A stretch of DNA of 64,000 bases from Przewalskia tangutica (Eukaryota; Streptophyta; Magnoliopsida; Solanales; Solanaceae), in NCBI GenBank assembly GCA_029844215.1, contig CM056718.1, positions 88,276,764 through 88,340,763 of the forward strand. Direction: 5' to 3'. The notes beneath the pieces are model-generated. The model saw only the letters and a list, made by a program, of their open reading frames with translations, had not been told where the DNA came from and did not search any database. Shown here in pieces: positions 35,985 through 48,107 of the stretch; position 1 is the first letter of the stretch, and each line of letters starts with the position of its first letter. Position numbers and translations under genes: made by a program.

Positions 35985-36560
35985 ATGCCTCGCGTAGCAA
36001 CCCGGCCGGGAGGGCAAAGCGGCGGAGGCTGCGAGTAGAATTCGAGGGTTACGTGGGCACAGCCCAATCATTACCTAGGGTAATGCTTCGTTCGAGGATT
36101 TACTGCGGCGTCGCTGCCCGATAAAGTTTAGCACGGCGGCGGTTCTGCTGCGGCCGTGACATTTGAACCTTTAGTTCGCGGCCAGAACGATGAAATTAGA
36201 TTGCAAGAAAGCGACCGTTACTAGCTATGGATTTGGCTACGGAGAGTATCTGCGATGTATCGCGAGTCTTGATGACTACCTAAGAGAAGGGTGTGCAAGA
36301 GTAATCCTTGATTAGGCTTGAGCATGGCACGTATGCGGGCTTATGCGCGGCGGTAAAGCATAGAGATCGGCGGGTTAACGAGGCGGCGAGAAGAGGCGAG
36401 CGGCAGGTCGCTGGTAACTTTCGGCGAGTCGCCTCGCGGAATTAGATTATGCACCTCGCGGTGCGAGTGGTCTTCCGGATTTGGGGCGTTCGGAGTATGC
36501 GGGAGTTGGTCGAACTCGGGGCTTCCGTTCATATGGCGAGCGTCATCGGGAATGTCGTCT
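35985..36560 (+). pseudogene. Degraded gag of element F
   Basis: This segment is homologous to C's gag remnant (5494-6049) at the DNA level, beginning with an ATGCCTCG start region and followed by arginine/alanine-rich sequence. No frame longer than a few dozen codons survives. Many interruptions are missing bases compared with C. Confidence 0.55.
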
Positions 36561-37219
36561 TTTAGTTGGTAGTTGTTGTACCTGCGGCCGTCAGGGCCAT
36601 GTGTCGAGAGAGTGACCTAGTAGGAGGACTTTGCCTTCTGTACCGGTGGGTAGTTCGTCACCTTCCTTAAGCTATCGCCTACGAGCGAGTTTGATTAAAC
36701 GACTAAGGGAATGAAACGATGAATTCTGAGATAGATCTTTAACCCTCAGAGTTCGGTATGTGTGATAAGATGGGTATATCATAAGTCTATGTTTTGATAG
36801 CAGTGTTAATGTTGTGATTAGAAATCTTGGTTAGCTAACCAAGTAAGATTTGGGGATAGAAAAGTGTGAACCTTAGAGTTTTATCTGAAGAGACCTTAGA
36901 GGTAAGGCCATCTCGATGTAAAGGTGTAGTGTTGTGTTTGATCCTTATTGGAGTGCATAGTGCACGTGAGCTACGTTTGGGATAGGTCACTAAGTAGTGT
37001 GAAATGAAAGGGTAGTTGAGCTAAGAAGACCGCTAGGTTTTCGTAACGTGTTTAGTGAGATTGTTCGGATCGGGAGCTAGTATTTTGCGTGTTCTTGGGT
37101 CGGGTTGGGGCCGTTGCGGGTCAACCAGCGGTAGGTTTGGTGGTGGGGTCGGTTGTGGTGGTCGCCTCGTGTTAAGGTTACGAGGTGTTAGGCCCAAGTT
37201 TAGTTAACGTGCAGTGCGT

Positions 37220-37960
37220 GGATGCGTTCGACCGATGGTCGGGCCGATGAAGCGACCATCGTGTTCTTGATCGGGACCGTTCACTCAGCGATGATGATTT
37301 ATCGAGAAGAGGTTGTAAGGTTGCAGGTGCCTACCTTTACCTTATGGCGAGCAGTGGAGCCAGTTACGGCTGTTTTTGTTTCGGGAAGTTTTACCAAGCA
37401 TGTCTAAGAACTTCGGTGAGTCTCGAGAATCGCGTTCGCCCCGGGCGTGTGTGGACTTGAGGGTAGTTGTAGGGGCTGTTGTCTCTGTAGAGGGCGTTTA
37501 AGCTACCATTTCGGTGTTCGAATGTCGCCTTATGAAGCCTTGTAAGAGGCGGAAGTGTAAGTTCTTGATCGATTGGTTCGATGTTGGCAAGGTTGAACGA
37601 TTAGTGCGAGCTTGTTCCGGTCGTGGATAGTGAAGCTTGGCTAGAAGAGGTTACGCGGCTCGGAGATATCGTGCGGATAAGCGGCGGCACGCTTAGAGTT
37701 CGAGTTGGATCGGTCTTCTTGAAGGTACCACCGGATTGGGTGTGGCGAATTTTGGGAAGCAGAGGAACTTAGCGAGTTACTTTGGGCCTTTGTGAGTTCA
37801 TGTGAAGAATAGGCGGGTTGCCTATATGTTAGCATTTGTCGTCCGACTTAGGAGGCGGGGCGTCCGGTCTTTCGTTTTGTTATATTCGGAAAGTATCGAA
37901 GATCCGTCAGTGTTCCCGATTAATGATGACCACGTTAGAGATAGTAACCGAGTTTTGAAT
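37220..37960 (+). pseudogene. Degraded integrase, distal part (element F)
   Basis: This is collinear with 6700-7450 of C and 240-1019 of A. The DNA encoding the SYHF...SPYEAL block and the GPF/Y-like block (near 37760-37840) can be followed, but in several frames. Non-functional. Confidence 0.65.
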
Positions 37961-38216
37961 CTTGAGCGATGCTCGAAATATGGTAAGAGTTAGTGTCACG
38001 GCGGCCTCGGGGATCGCCAAGCGGCGGTACCATTTGTTAGTCGTCGGAGCAAGGCTCGCGACAAAGTGACAAAGTGGTATCATTTGGTGATGTTAGAGGT
38101 GTTTCCTCGTGGACTTGGATGTAAGTTTTTGTAATGCGCGGGTGTTTCTGTGGCCAGATGTGGCAGGATTGTGCTCGTAAGTATAGTAGTGACTGGAGCG
38201 CGTTTGTTTTGAGACT

Positions 38217-38258
38217 TAGAAGGAACATTCGGGACGAATGTTTCTAAGGAGGGGAGAA
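38217..38258 (+). other. Pre-PPT hairpin and polypurine tract, element F
   Basis: AACATTCG, GGA and CGAATGTT, then TTTCTAAGGAGGGGAGAA directly before the 3' LTR. Confidence 0.85.
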
Positions 38259-41200
38259 TGTTATACCCCGTATTTCGGTATATGCGTGGGGCGTGCGTAG
38301 AAAATTTGAAACTTGTACTAAGGCTTGGCGAATTAATTTTGTTCACGACACGCGTTTAGAGTCGTTTTTCGGCAAAGCGTTTTCCACGACTTTCGTAGGG
38401 AATTTCCGGCTATGTCATTTCTAATTTTTGCGGATTTTTCCGAGAGGCGAAACATTTTGGACCAACGGGAGGCGACACGGCACCCTCCGATTGGTGGACT
38501 TGAGCGTCCATTTGGGACGAATTGGACAAAGAGAGCACGTTTTTGGTGCCTTGGAAAAGTCAAGGAGTTGGTAGGATATTTGTGTTGGTAAATCCTAGCC
38601 TACACACTTGCCTAACACATGGATTGATCTTGGCCTTTGGTTGGCCATCCCGACCTATAAATACCCTTAAGGTTGAAGACTTCTTCATCCAAAAATGCCT
38701 AAGTCTTGTGAGCTCTTCCTCCTCCCTTCACTTGTTCTCGCCCTTTCCCCTTGGCGAGAGCCCTCCCCTCGAGTTGGCCTTGTGGCGAGACTTCACCCAC
38801 TCCTTGTGGTGTTGTTCTCGTATAATGTACCCCACACTTTGTGATGTAGAAATACTCTCAAAGTATTGTTATAATGCCCAAATTACCTTAGCCATATACC
38901 TTGTTGTATTACAGGTTATACCTATCTGAAAAGCCAGAAAATACTATTATACTTCCGTCGGTCCACAAAACCGAAACCACAGGAAAATCTCCATAGTCAG
39001 TTGGAGTATTGTGTAGAAGTTGGTTAGAACTTCTAAGGGTGGTTTAGAGCGGGTTGGGCGCTCGGAGTTGGAGCTAAGCGATTGCCGGGATCGACTTTAA
39101 GCTAGGATAATTATGGGCTTATCGAGGTAATTATCTTGTCCTCTATTGTAATTGGAAATTACATGATTGCTTGAATATATAGTTGAAGTATACTATATAA
39201 TAGAAGCGAGCGTAGTTATCGGCAATGTCTTGCGACTTAAGCTGAATTTAAAGAAAATCTTGAGCTGTAATTACATAGGGTTGTATTACAGTAGACTTGT
39301 GTAGTAGTACCGTGGAGTAGAGTTGTACAGTTAGGGTTAGATGTGTAACCCACGGTTGGCTTGGTAGCGGCCTCGATAGAGAGGAGATTTCTGTTGTTGC
39401 GGGGAGAGTCTTCTTAGAATTTTGGTAGAATGTTCTCTGAAGAGACCTAATGTTAATAAAGCGCCTTGTGGCCTTATAGGTGGGAGTACTCGTGTGGCGC
39501 GATCTGCGGCTTAAGGAGTAGCGACGGTTGGGCGTTTTGCTATTAGTCGATACTCGTCGCGGTATGTGAACCTCTTCCTATCTCTTCTAGCATGATATGT
39601 GTGAACTATGTAGTACGGTGAGCGTGCGTGTGCTAAATGTATTTGATTGGTGTAAAACATAAAGTGTTATAACGGCTTTATGGGAAGTTGGTTATAAACT
39701 TTATGTTGGTTAGAAAATACATGTGGTTTTTAAAAGGTAATCGATTTGAACTATAAGCGGCTTGTTATGTGTTAATAAAGAACTTGAAGTATTTCAAAAG
39801 ATTTTTGAATCATTTTGAAAGAAGAAGTAATACTTGGTTTTGAAAACTTAAGAGTTATACTAGCTTTATGGGAGGTTAGGTATAACGGCTTAAGAATGTT
39901 TCTTGATTTGAAATCGAATGTGTATCGACAAACCATCTGCGGCGTTAATAAAAGGAAATGTTACGACTAATTAAGTATTAATAAAACCGAGAAACTTCCA
40001 TCTGCATAGAAACTAAGATGAGACAAAATGATATTTCCTAGATCATGGTTTCTTTGTAATAAGATTGTTATAAACAAGAATATCCTACTCACGTATAAGG
40101 CTTAGGTTTCTCAGTTGTTTAAAGGAGAATTATATTCTTAAATGAATAAGATTATGAACTACGAAACCGTTCTAAAATGAGAAACTTGAACATTGGAAAT
40201 TAGGCAAACTTAAACATTGGAAAAGAATGTTGCTACTTGATTTTACAAAGAGGAGTAATTGATTTACTTTAAAAGATAATCACTCTATGTTCATATCTTC
40301 TTGGTATTGTGTGGTTTTTGTGAAGTAACGTATCTTGTAAAGATTTAATGTATGAAGTGCTTTGGGGATAGGTACCCCAACTTGTTAGTAGAAAGTACCT
40401 TGTGTGAATAACTTGATTGTATTGGTTTGTGATAGCCTTGTAATACTTTCTTGTTGACTTGATAAGTAAGCATGTTAGGATGCTACGTGTGTTAGTATCT
40501 TGTGATTATTATGTGAGGGGGTCACTCCTGTTGTGCTTACGTTGTTAAGCGTTAAGCGTTATCTTGTTATTGTATCACATACCCGCTTGACTTATTATAC
40601 AGGGCTTGCCACCGCGATCACGGTCTTTACGGCTATGCGGTCCTCGTGACTATGCGGTCGCGGTAGCTCGATTTGATCATTCCGGTGTTTAGCCCGATGC
40701 GGGATTCCTATGCGGTCTGTTGAGACTATGCGGTCTTTTGAGACTATGCGGGTTGCGGGAGCCTAGGCGAATCTGAGGTTGGTTTGCGCCCGATGCGGGG
40801 TATACCTCGGTGATGCAGGACCGTGATTCGAGAATACCTCGTGCGGGTCGTGTGTGACCTATGCGGGTCGCGAGAGTTCGAGAATAGCGCCGCATTGATA
40901 TTGCGGGCGAGTGGCGGCCGATCATGTGGTGCGATCTAGAAAGACCTCGGGATACGATTTGTGGTATTTTTGATGCGTGGGTCTTAGTAGTCGGCTATGC
41001 CTTCGTACTTGCCGTCTGCGGTTTTATTGTGATAACTTTGAGGCGTGAGTCCACGACTTGACATATTCGCTTATTTGTTGTGGGTATAGTTTGCTTATCA
41101 TACATGTCTCTGCTTTATAGACTATTATGATTTCATTTCTGATATTTTTAGTTTCACATACTCACTGTTGTCTTGACCTCGCCCGAAGTGCGTTAAATCT

Positions 41201-41577
41201 GCGCGAGTTGAGGTACACGATCGTTGATCCTAGCTCTCGTGGTCACGATTTGATTTGGGAAGCTCCGTTTCTCCGAGGCTTATCGGTGGTATAGTCCCGT
41301 CGTAGTGAGTGTTTACATTCGGGGTTTGGCGGGGCCCTGTCCGCCATAGTTGTCGTATCATTTCTTAGAAGTGCAGTAATCTTGTTGTGGCGGGGTTTGT
41401 AAAAGGATTAAGGCTGTTCATTTGTAAAAGAGTTGATGGTTATATATATGCGAAGGCAAGTTTCCTGAATCATTGTTTTATATTTACGTTATCTCACGTT
41501 GTTGTTTATGTTCGTGATTACTCGATGTTGTGTCACTAGGGTGCAGGTAAGGCAGTCACGCCGATTTGGTCGTGACA
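38259..41577 (+). repeat. Element F 3' LTR
   Basis: TGTTATACCCC...GTCGTGACA, partner of 32448-35784, with a TATA box at 38656-38663. Confidence 0.92.
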
Positions 41578-41582
41578 CTATG
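41578..41582. repeat. Target site duplication of element F, right copy (CTATG)
   Basis: See the left copy at 32443-32447; element G's LTR resumes here. Confidence 0.93.
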
Positions 41583-42064
41583 TCTGATTGAACCGATTGT
41601 ATTTGCAAATGGTTTTAAATACTTTGATTTCATTTAAGTACTTTCTGATTTCACATACTTAGTACTGTTGTCTTGACCTCGCCCGGCTGCGTTAAATGCA
41701 TGAGTAAGCGGCAGTGCTAGATCCACATCCTTAGGATCTGCTTTGGTGTCGTGAGCTCCATCTTCTAGGAGGCTCTACTTTTGGGTATGATCTCCTGTAT
41801 TGTAGATAGTTTTGTATATTCAGGTATGGCGGGGCCACGCCATAGTTGTTACTTCTTAGAGTGCAGTAGTCTATTATGCAGTTGGGATGGGCGCAAAACT
41901 TAGGTTATATATATATGCCAAAAGGCAAGCTTTTCATCAGATAAACTGTTTCTCTTTTCATAATGTTTCTTGTCTTGTCTTATGTTCCGCTGATTACTCT
42001 GATGTATGACTACTTGGGTGCCCGGGTAAGGCACGATCCACGAGCCGGGCAGTCGTGACAAAAG

Positions 42065-42075
42065 TGGTATCGAGC
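42065..42075 (+). other. Primer binding site, element G
   Basis: TGGTATCGAGC, four bases after the LTR end at 42060. Confidence 0.78.
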
Positions 42076-42269
42076 GATTAATCCTCGGAAAGTGTCTACT
42101 GAGCCGTATCTAGTAAAGTCTTGATTATCGGTGTGTTGTGCACACCAATAATCGAGAGGCTATAGGATATTTAGGATGGTTTCCATTCTTCTCACTCGCT
42201 CTGAATCGTGCCTTAGAGGCGTGTTATAAGTTGGACCCCTCTAACGTATTCCTTTTACCATGATTATGC

Positions 42270-42975
42270 CTCACGTAAAGCAACCGGGCCCGAGAATGGC
42301 AAGGCATCAGGAGGCTGCTAGTAGGACACCGAGTCACGAGGCTCGTGCCCGATCTATACCGAGGCGACGAGTTCCATGACGCCGCCGACCAGCGAGACCA
42401 CGATGCCGCGCCTCATCCCGCGGCTGGGCGGAGGTTAAGTACAAGGAGATGGCCCGGTATTGGCTAGGATTGTGGCGAACATGAGGATAAATTTGAATCT
42501 GGCGATTCGGTTCTAGCCCGGTCGTGCCGTGGTTCACCCGAGGCGAATAGTTTGAGGCTACGAGATTTCTGAGTTGTAGCCTTGAGTTTTACTGGTCGAG
42601 GCGGAAGGATGATCGCGAGTTCATCCGTCGATTCTGAAGGATTATGAGAGTGATCAGGGCGTCGGAGACCGAGTCCGTGATCTTCGGTTCGCATCGGCTG
42701 CGTGATACCGCAGTCGATTGGTTTGATTCGTGGGAGTTATCCCGAGGAGAGCACGCGTCCCCAGCTACTTGGGATGAGTTCTCGGAGGCTTTCCTCACTC
42801 ACTTTGCCTCGCGAGATGAGGAGGCGCGGGCCAAGCAATTTTTATTCTGCGAGGCGGAGAGCGCGCGGTTAGGGAGTACAATGTCGAGTTCGATTCTTTG
42901 GCTCGATATGTCCCTGCATTGGTAGCGGATATGGAGGACAGGGTGCATCGCTACGTCACCGGGCTAGATGATTAT
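42270..42975 (+). pseudogene. Gag N-terminal half of element G, truncated
   Basis: An ATG near 42266 opens MPHVKQPGPRMARHQEA. From 42644 a frame contains RVIRASETESVIFGSHRLRD, AVDWFDSWELSRGE and TWDEFSEAFLTHF, the core of the retrotransposon gag (capsid) domain. After one shift near 42860 it continues REYNVEFDSLARYVP and ADMEDRVHRYVTGL. This is the best-preserved gag core in the window. It ends abruptly where element E's LTR resumes. Confidence 0.8.
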
Positions 42976-42984
42976 ATGGTCACA

Positions 42985-43510
42985 TGCCCCGGAATCCCAC
43001 ATCGTATAAGCATGTCCAAGGAGTATCCCTCGTGGTCGCATGCCCCGACATCCCACATCGTATAAGCATGACCATAGGGTATCCCTCGCGGTCGCATGCC
43101 CCGGCATCCCACATCGTATAAGCATGACCGTAGGGTAACACAAATAATGGAAGCATACCCGTGGAATCTCACCTCGGCTGTCGACGCGTCAAGTAGACTT
43201 TACAAAAGGCGTGACCCTCCAACCGAGAGTCGCGACAACGTAATAAAACATAATACTTGCACTCAAAGGCTATCACCAGCACATATAGGCAATTCTCAAT
43301 TAATCAAGCCAAAGTACTTATCAAGGCACACATATAATAATTCTCAATTAATCAAGACAAAGTACTTATCAAGGCACACATAGAATAATTCTCAATTAAT
43401 CAAGCCAAAGTAATTATCAAGGCACACATAGAATAATTCTCAATTAACCAAGCCAAAGTACTTATCAAGGCACACATAGAATAATTCTCAATTAACCAAG
43501 CCAAAGTACT
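42985..43510 (-). repeat. Minisatellites in element E right LTR
   Basis: Three GC-rich units (42985-43140) against about seven in the left LTR, then the 48-bp AT-rich array (43285-43510) with about five units. Confidence 0.82.
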
Positions 43511-45800
43511 ACGTACGTTCATTCTTTTCAAAAGACTCCTTTTAATGTAAAACCCCAAGATACTAACACCCGTAGTATCAAGGTGTGTCTATTTTTCAAA
43601 GTAAGTTACTACACTTTTAGAAAACTCATTTCAAAGCTTGAAATCAAGTAACTTCAAATTTTCACAATCTAGGCAACTTGTGCCCAATAATCAAAATAGA
43701 CAACTTTCTTAACCTTCCATAAAGCCGTTATAACCAACTTCCCATAAATCCGTTATAACCCTTTATGGTTTTAGACATATTCATTCTTTTTTATAACCAA
43801 GAGACTTATACTTAAAACCAAGTATCACATACTTATAAATCAAGTTCTTAACTTTCCAAAATACTTCAAGTCTCTTAATATTTAGAAAACGAGTTTCTTC
43901 TACTTTTAAACCTCAAGTAACTCACACCTTTAAAACAAGTTACTTCTCTTAAATCATGTCATTTCTCCTCTTTTAAAACAATTAAGTAAATCACTCATTT
44001 GACTCCCCTAAAGTCATTAAAACGACCATTAGGTTTTGGAACTAAGGCACTAGCCAAAAGGTTTGGAAACCACTTCCTTTCAAGACTACATGTACTTTAA
44101 GTAAAATACTTTCACTTTTAAGAATCCAAACTTCACTAAGGAAATGGATCATACAACTTACAATTTGACATCAAAGTACAATCAAGGAGTACATGTAACG
44201 AATTCTATTTTAGGCAAACCAAATACAACCAAGGAATGGATCGTTTAAGAGTAGGACATACTTTCTTTATCTTAAGGAATCATGCTTTAAGAGGAGATAG
44301 TTCACATACCTTTCGGCTAAATCCACAAGCTAAGCCGAATACGTCGTACGTAGAGGTGTCAACCTATAATGGTCACAACAAGACTATCAACTTCTAGTCT
44401 CTAACGTAGAATAATACTAAGTAAGCGGTCTCTAATTCTACGGAAAATCGGGCAACACTTCCTTTGTTTCTACTCACTTTGCCACCTTTTCAAGTAGAAT
44501 ACAATAACCAACACGCCACATTTAAGGCTCAAAACCACAACCAAACAAAGGGGATTACACGCCTTACAATACGTGTAAAATTCCGCCCCACAATTTATAC
44601 GAAGTAGTTTAATACTCACTAGCCATTATAGGCCAACAACATAACCAACAATTCAAAGTCTTTTCCAATCCTTTTCCAATTCCAAGTTCTAAGGTCTAAC
44701 ATGTTATATAGTCATAAACAACTTCCACAACTACAATTTCCTTCTTATACAACATGCGACGACTTAAACTAATAATCAACTTGAAATGTAATCTTAAGGC
44801 TAAACATGCTAGTTTTCTGGATTAGGGTTCCAATAGCGATATAATTATCAAACTTCATAACATATAACTCACGCCGCTAATATCCACAACTACAATGATA
44901 AGTAAATCTTAATTACTAAAACGACAAGATTATACCTTACAAGCCCTTAAAAATTCCAAGATTCAAAGTCGCGCCTTAGCAATTCTTAGCTCCTTTCCTT
45001 AAGTTCCAATCCGCTCCAAGCACTCCTTAGAAGCCTATGAAGAACTCATCAACAAGTTCCAACTTCAAAGTTGAAGAACTCCTTAAGTTTCCGCCTTGCG
45101 ACTAATACGAAAACGTCATTTTCCCGAAATTTTTCTATTGAGATATCCTTACAATACCCTTAGGGACATTGGGTTTAAGTCTTGTGAATAATGGATCAAA
45201 ACTACAAAATTTTCTTGTGAGGAAAGTGTCAAACCCGAGAGGTCTATCTCAAGAACAAGGCTTCTCTAATTTTTTTCTAAGTGTTCAAAGAGCTTGTCTT
45301 GCACTAGCTTAGTATTTAAAACATATTGGAGGGCTTAGATTAACACACTTGTGGGCTAGGATGAAGAACAATTAATGTAAAGCCAAGTGGACAAATTGAC
45401 TTGGTCAACAAACTCAAGCTAGCAAGACTTATCTTCCAAGATGGTCAATGACCATTTTACCCTTACACAATTCGACCAAGACCATAAGTGGGGGTGCCAC
45501 GTGTCGCCCTCTCATTCGTCCATAAAATTCTGTAACCCTCGTGGGCCCCACAAAACGTAAAATTCCTCGGGTGGGCCCCACGTGACCAAATCCGTAAAAA
45601 TAAATTCCATAATGTTAAAAGTTCCATAATCCTCAAATAATGCATTTTGAGAATCTAATTCTCCTTAACGAACATTTTTCCTTTCCGACGTTCGGAAGAT
45701 TTTCTGTCGGAAAAACAATTCTTCCTTTCGTACTAATTTCCAAGTCTTGTTTCCTTACGTACATTCTCTTATACATGTCCTGGACTTACGGGGTGTAACA

Positions 45801-45805
45801 CATCT
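45801..45805. repeat. Target site duplication of element E, right copy (CATCT)
   Basis: Matches 24815-24819. Element D LTR sequence continues from here to 46746. Confidence 0.93.
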
Positions 45806-46746
45806 CATGCTTGTTTATATCCATAACTACAACAATAAGTAATCTTTAATCACTTAACGACAAGATTGTTACCTTGATAAGCCCTTATAAAATTCCAAGA
45901 TTCAAAGTCGCTCCTTAGCAATTCTTAGCTCCTTTCCTTCACGCTCCAATCCGCTATTTGAAGCCTTTAGAAGTTCACAACCAACTTCTCTTCCATTTCC
46001 AATCAAAACTTATGAAAACGACTTAGGTTTTCGCCTTGCGACTAACGTGAAAACGTCGTTTTTCCGAGATCTTTCTATTGAGATATCCTTACAATACCCC
46101 TAGGAACCTTGGGTTAAAGTCTTGTGAATAATGAACCAAAATTACAAAAATTTTGTGTGGGAATTTAGTCAAACCCGAGAGCTCTCTTTAGCTAGCACAA
46201 GGTTCTCTAATTTTTCTAAGTGTTGAAGACTTGTCTTGCTACTAGTGTAGTATATATAAAACAATGGAGGGCTTAGATTACAACATTTGTGTGGCTAGGA
46301 TGAAAAATACTTAATATCTATACAAGTGGGAAAGTTGACTAAGTCAATTATCTCAAGCTTTGGCAAGACTTGATCATCCACATTGGTCAATGACCATTTA
46401 ACCCTTTCCAAATTCGTGCAAGCCTATGTGTGGGGGTTGACACGTGTCGCCCTCCCATTCGTCCATAAAATTTCGTAACCCTCGTGGGCCCCACAAAATG
46501 TAAAATTTCTCGGGTGGGCCCTACGTGACCAAATCCGTAAAAATAAATTTCCACAATGATAATAAATTCTATACTCCTCAAATAATGCATTTTGAGAATC
46601 CAATTCTCATCAACGAACATTTTTCCTTTCCGACGTTCGGAAGATTTTCCTTCGGAAAAACAATTCTTTCTTTCGTACCAATCTTTCAAGTCTTGTGTTC
46701 TCGCGTCCATTCTCTTATACATGTCCTGGAATTACGGGGTGTAACA

Positions 46747-48107
46747 CTTCCGAACCCTTGTCCACTATTTCCAACCATAGTAAACTTAACAGGAGAAAAG
46801 GAAAGTCAAGAATTAGCATATGTTGTTGTTATAGTAGTAGATTACCCTATGATAATGGCAAATCATAACTGAACATGAATTTATGGAATTAATAAGTAAT
46901 GTATTCAATGACACTTTGTTTCAATGTATATATAGGTATAACCCCCCAAAAATTGATAGATGGAGTGTAGATTATCATCCGTGAAACAAAAGGGTTTAAT
47001 AAAATTAGATTCGTGTGAAAAGAACGCTTACCATCCTAGGTACAAACAACAAGCCGAAGTAAAAGTCACTTTTAAAATCGATCCAAGGAGAAGCACAAAC
47101 TTTTTCGAGGTGGTGCTAGCACTAGACTCTGCTCAGTTGCTCACCATTGCCCGAATTGAAGCATATTAGTCTTCAAGAGAGAATCGTACTCTCTTTGCCA
47201 TTTCTGGTGACGATGAAAGGATAGAGCGGCGAGGGTTTCATCATCGCGTGGTGGAGATGCGATGGACTAAAGAGACCACACATAGACTGTTCGCGTTAGG
47301 GTACGTTTTGCCATTTTCGGCTAGAGTTTTGAAAAGATAAAGGGGTGAGGATGGTGGCTCTAGGGTTTGAAGGGAAAATCGTATGATTTTAGCAAAATGA
47401 AAGGGAGGTCATTAGTTTGGAGACTAAAAATGGGGTTTGGACCGGGTCACACCGGGTTTTTGGCGAAATAAATATGGGTTTGTGGCCCATTTACCATGTT
47501 TTGAATAGGTCAACTCTATAAAAAAATGGGTCAACTCTATAAAATCGTCACACAACATGTAAAGGTGCAAATACCCGTCATATGACTGTCATAATTTTAT
47601 GACAGTTTAAATAACTTTAAATCTTCTCACACAAATGAAAGGTCTAATATCGGCGAATATTTATTTTGTTTACTGCTTAATTTTCTTTTATATGAATGAT
47701 AATTTGTTTGAAATGCAAGCAAGGTTATTTGAAAGGATAATAATTAAGAATATCTTAATCAAGTGATCATTTAAAACTTTGTCGATTTTTTAAAATTAAA
47801 TTTATAGCCTAGTTTTTTTAATATAGTAGCTTATCTTCTACAAAGTAGTACACAAGATAAAAGTAAATATTTTCTTCAAAGTAGAGTAGAACAAAGGAAT
47901 TGGAGAAGAAAATAACGACAGTCAATTTTATATTATAGTACGAACATAGCGTTTGAATATTATTTATAAAAGTTTATTTTCATTAGTACAAGAAACACTA
48001 CTCAGTAATATTACCAACAAATCATAATCTCTCGTTTGGGGAAAGTGCTGCTCGAATATGCCATATTGCAGATTGTAACTGGTCCTTGTTTTTTCATTAT
48101 TTGAGTT
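46747..48107. other. Flank without recognised element; gene-leader-like sequence on the minus strand
   Basis: This begins where the retrotransposon nest ends. No LTR, MITE or known protein is recognised. The minus strand between about 47500 and 47150 looks like a plant gene leader: pyrimidine-rich, with AAACCCTAGAG and TTCATCGTCACC, followed by short frames starting MAKR that close quickly. It may be the 5' remnant of a gene cut by D, or a promoter-like fragment. The 70-codon plus-strand frame at 46960-47169 has no recognised homology. The part 47560-48100 is AT-rich and featureless. Confidence 0.3.

Larger units (their letters stand above)
32448..41577 (+). mobile_element. Element F: complete non-autonomous gypsy retrotransposon, plus strand
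   Basis: F has LTRs of 3337 bp (32448-35784) and 3319 bp (38259-41577) around 2474 bp of internal sequence, flanked by CTATG. Layout and sequence match element C: primer binding site, gag remnant, shared non-coding segment, distal integrase, hairpin and polypurine tract. That C and F have the same short internal length suggests a common deleted ancestor amplified in trans, not independent decay. Confidence 0.92.
30502..42975 (+). mobile_element. Element G: 3'-truncated gypsy retrotransposon, plus strand
   Basis: The 5' LTR starts TGTTATACCCC at 30502, is split by element F and ends AGTCGTGACA at 42060 (about 2.42 kb without F). A primer binding site and the gag N-terminal half follow. The sequence then changes in mid-gag (about 42975) to E's LTR, so pol, polypurine tract and 3' LTR are missing. 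Confidence 0.85.
24820..45800 (-). mobile_element. Element E: non-autonomous gypsy retrotransposon, minus strand
   Basis: E has LTRs at 24820-28541 (3' LTR) and 30482-45800 (5' LTR, interrupted by G and its nested F) around a 1.94-kb internal part with a primer binding site, gag and polypurine tract but no recognisable reverse transcriptase or integrase. It is flanked by CATCT. The right LTR has lost the part corresponding to about 24840-25440 at the G junction. Confidence 0.88.
30482..45800 (-). repeat. Element E right LTR (5' LTR), interrupted and partly deleted
   Basis: Only the terminal 20 bp (30482-30501) lie left of element G. The rest resumes at about 42976 in the first minisatellite and runs to 45800. 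About 600 bp present in the left LTR are missing at the junction. Confidence 0.85.
22231..46746 (-). repeat. Element D LTR (minus strand), interrupted by A and E
   Basis: The LTR pieces are 22231-24819 and 45806-46746; E with its right duplication fills the gap, and A cuts off the first few hundred bases to the left. The right end ...GGTGTAACA at 46746 is the LTR start on the minus strand. The sequence after 46746 is not a polypurine tract, so this is either a solo LTR or the 5' LTR of an element extending left of the window. It matches the family of the solo LTR at 58370-61499 near its 3' end. Confidence 0.82.
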
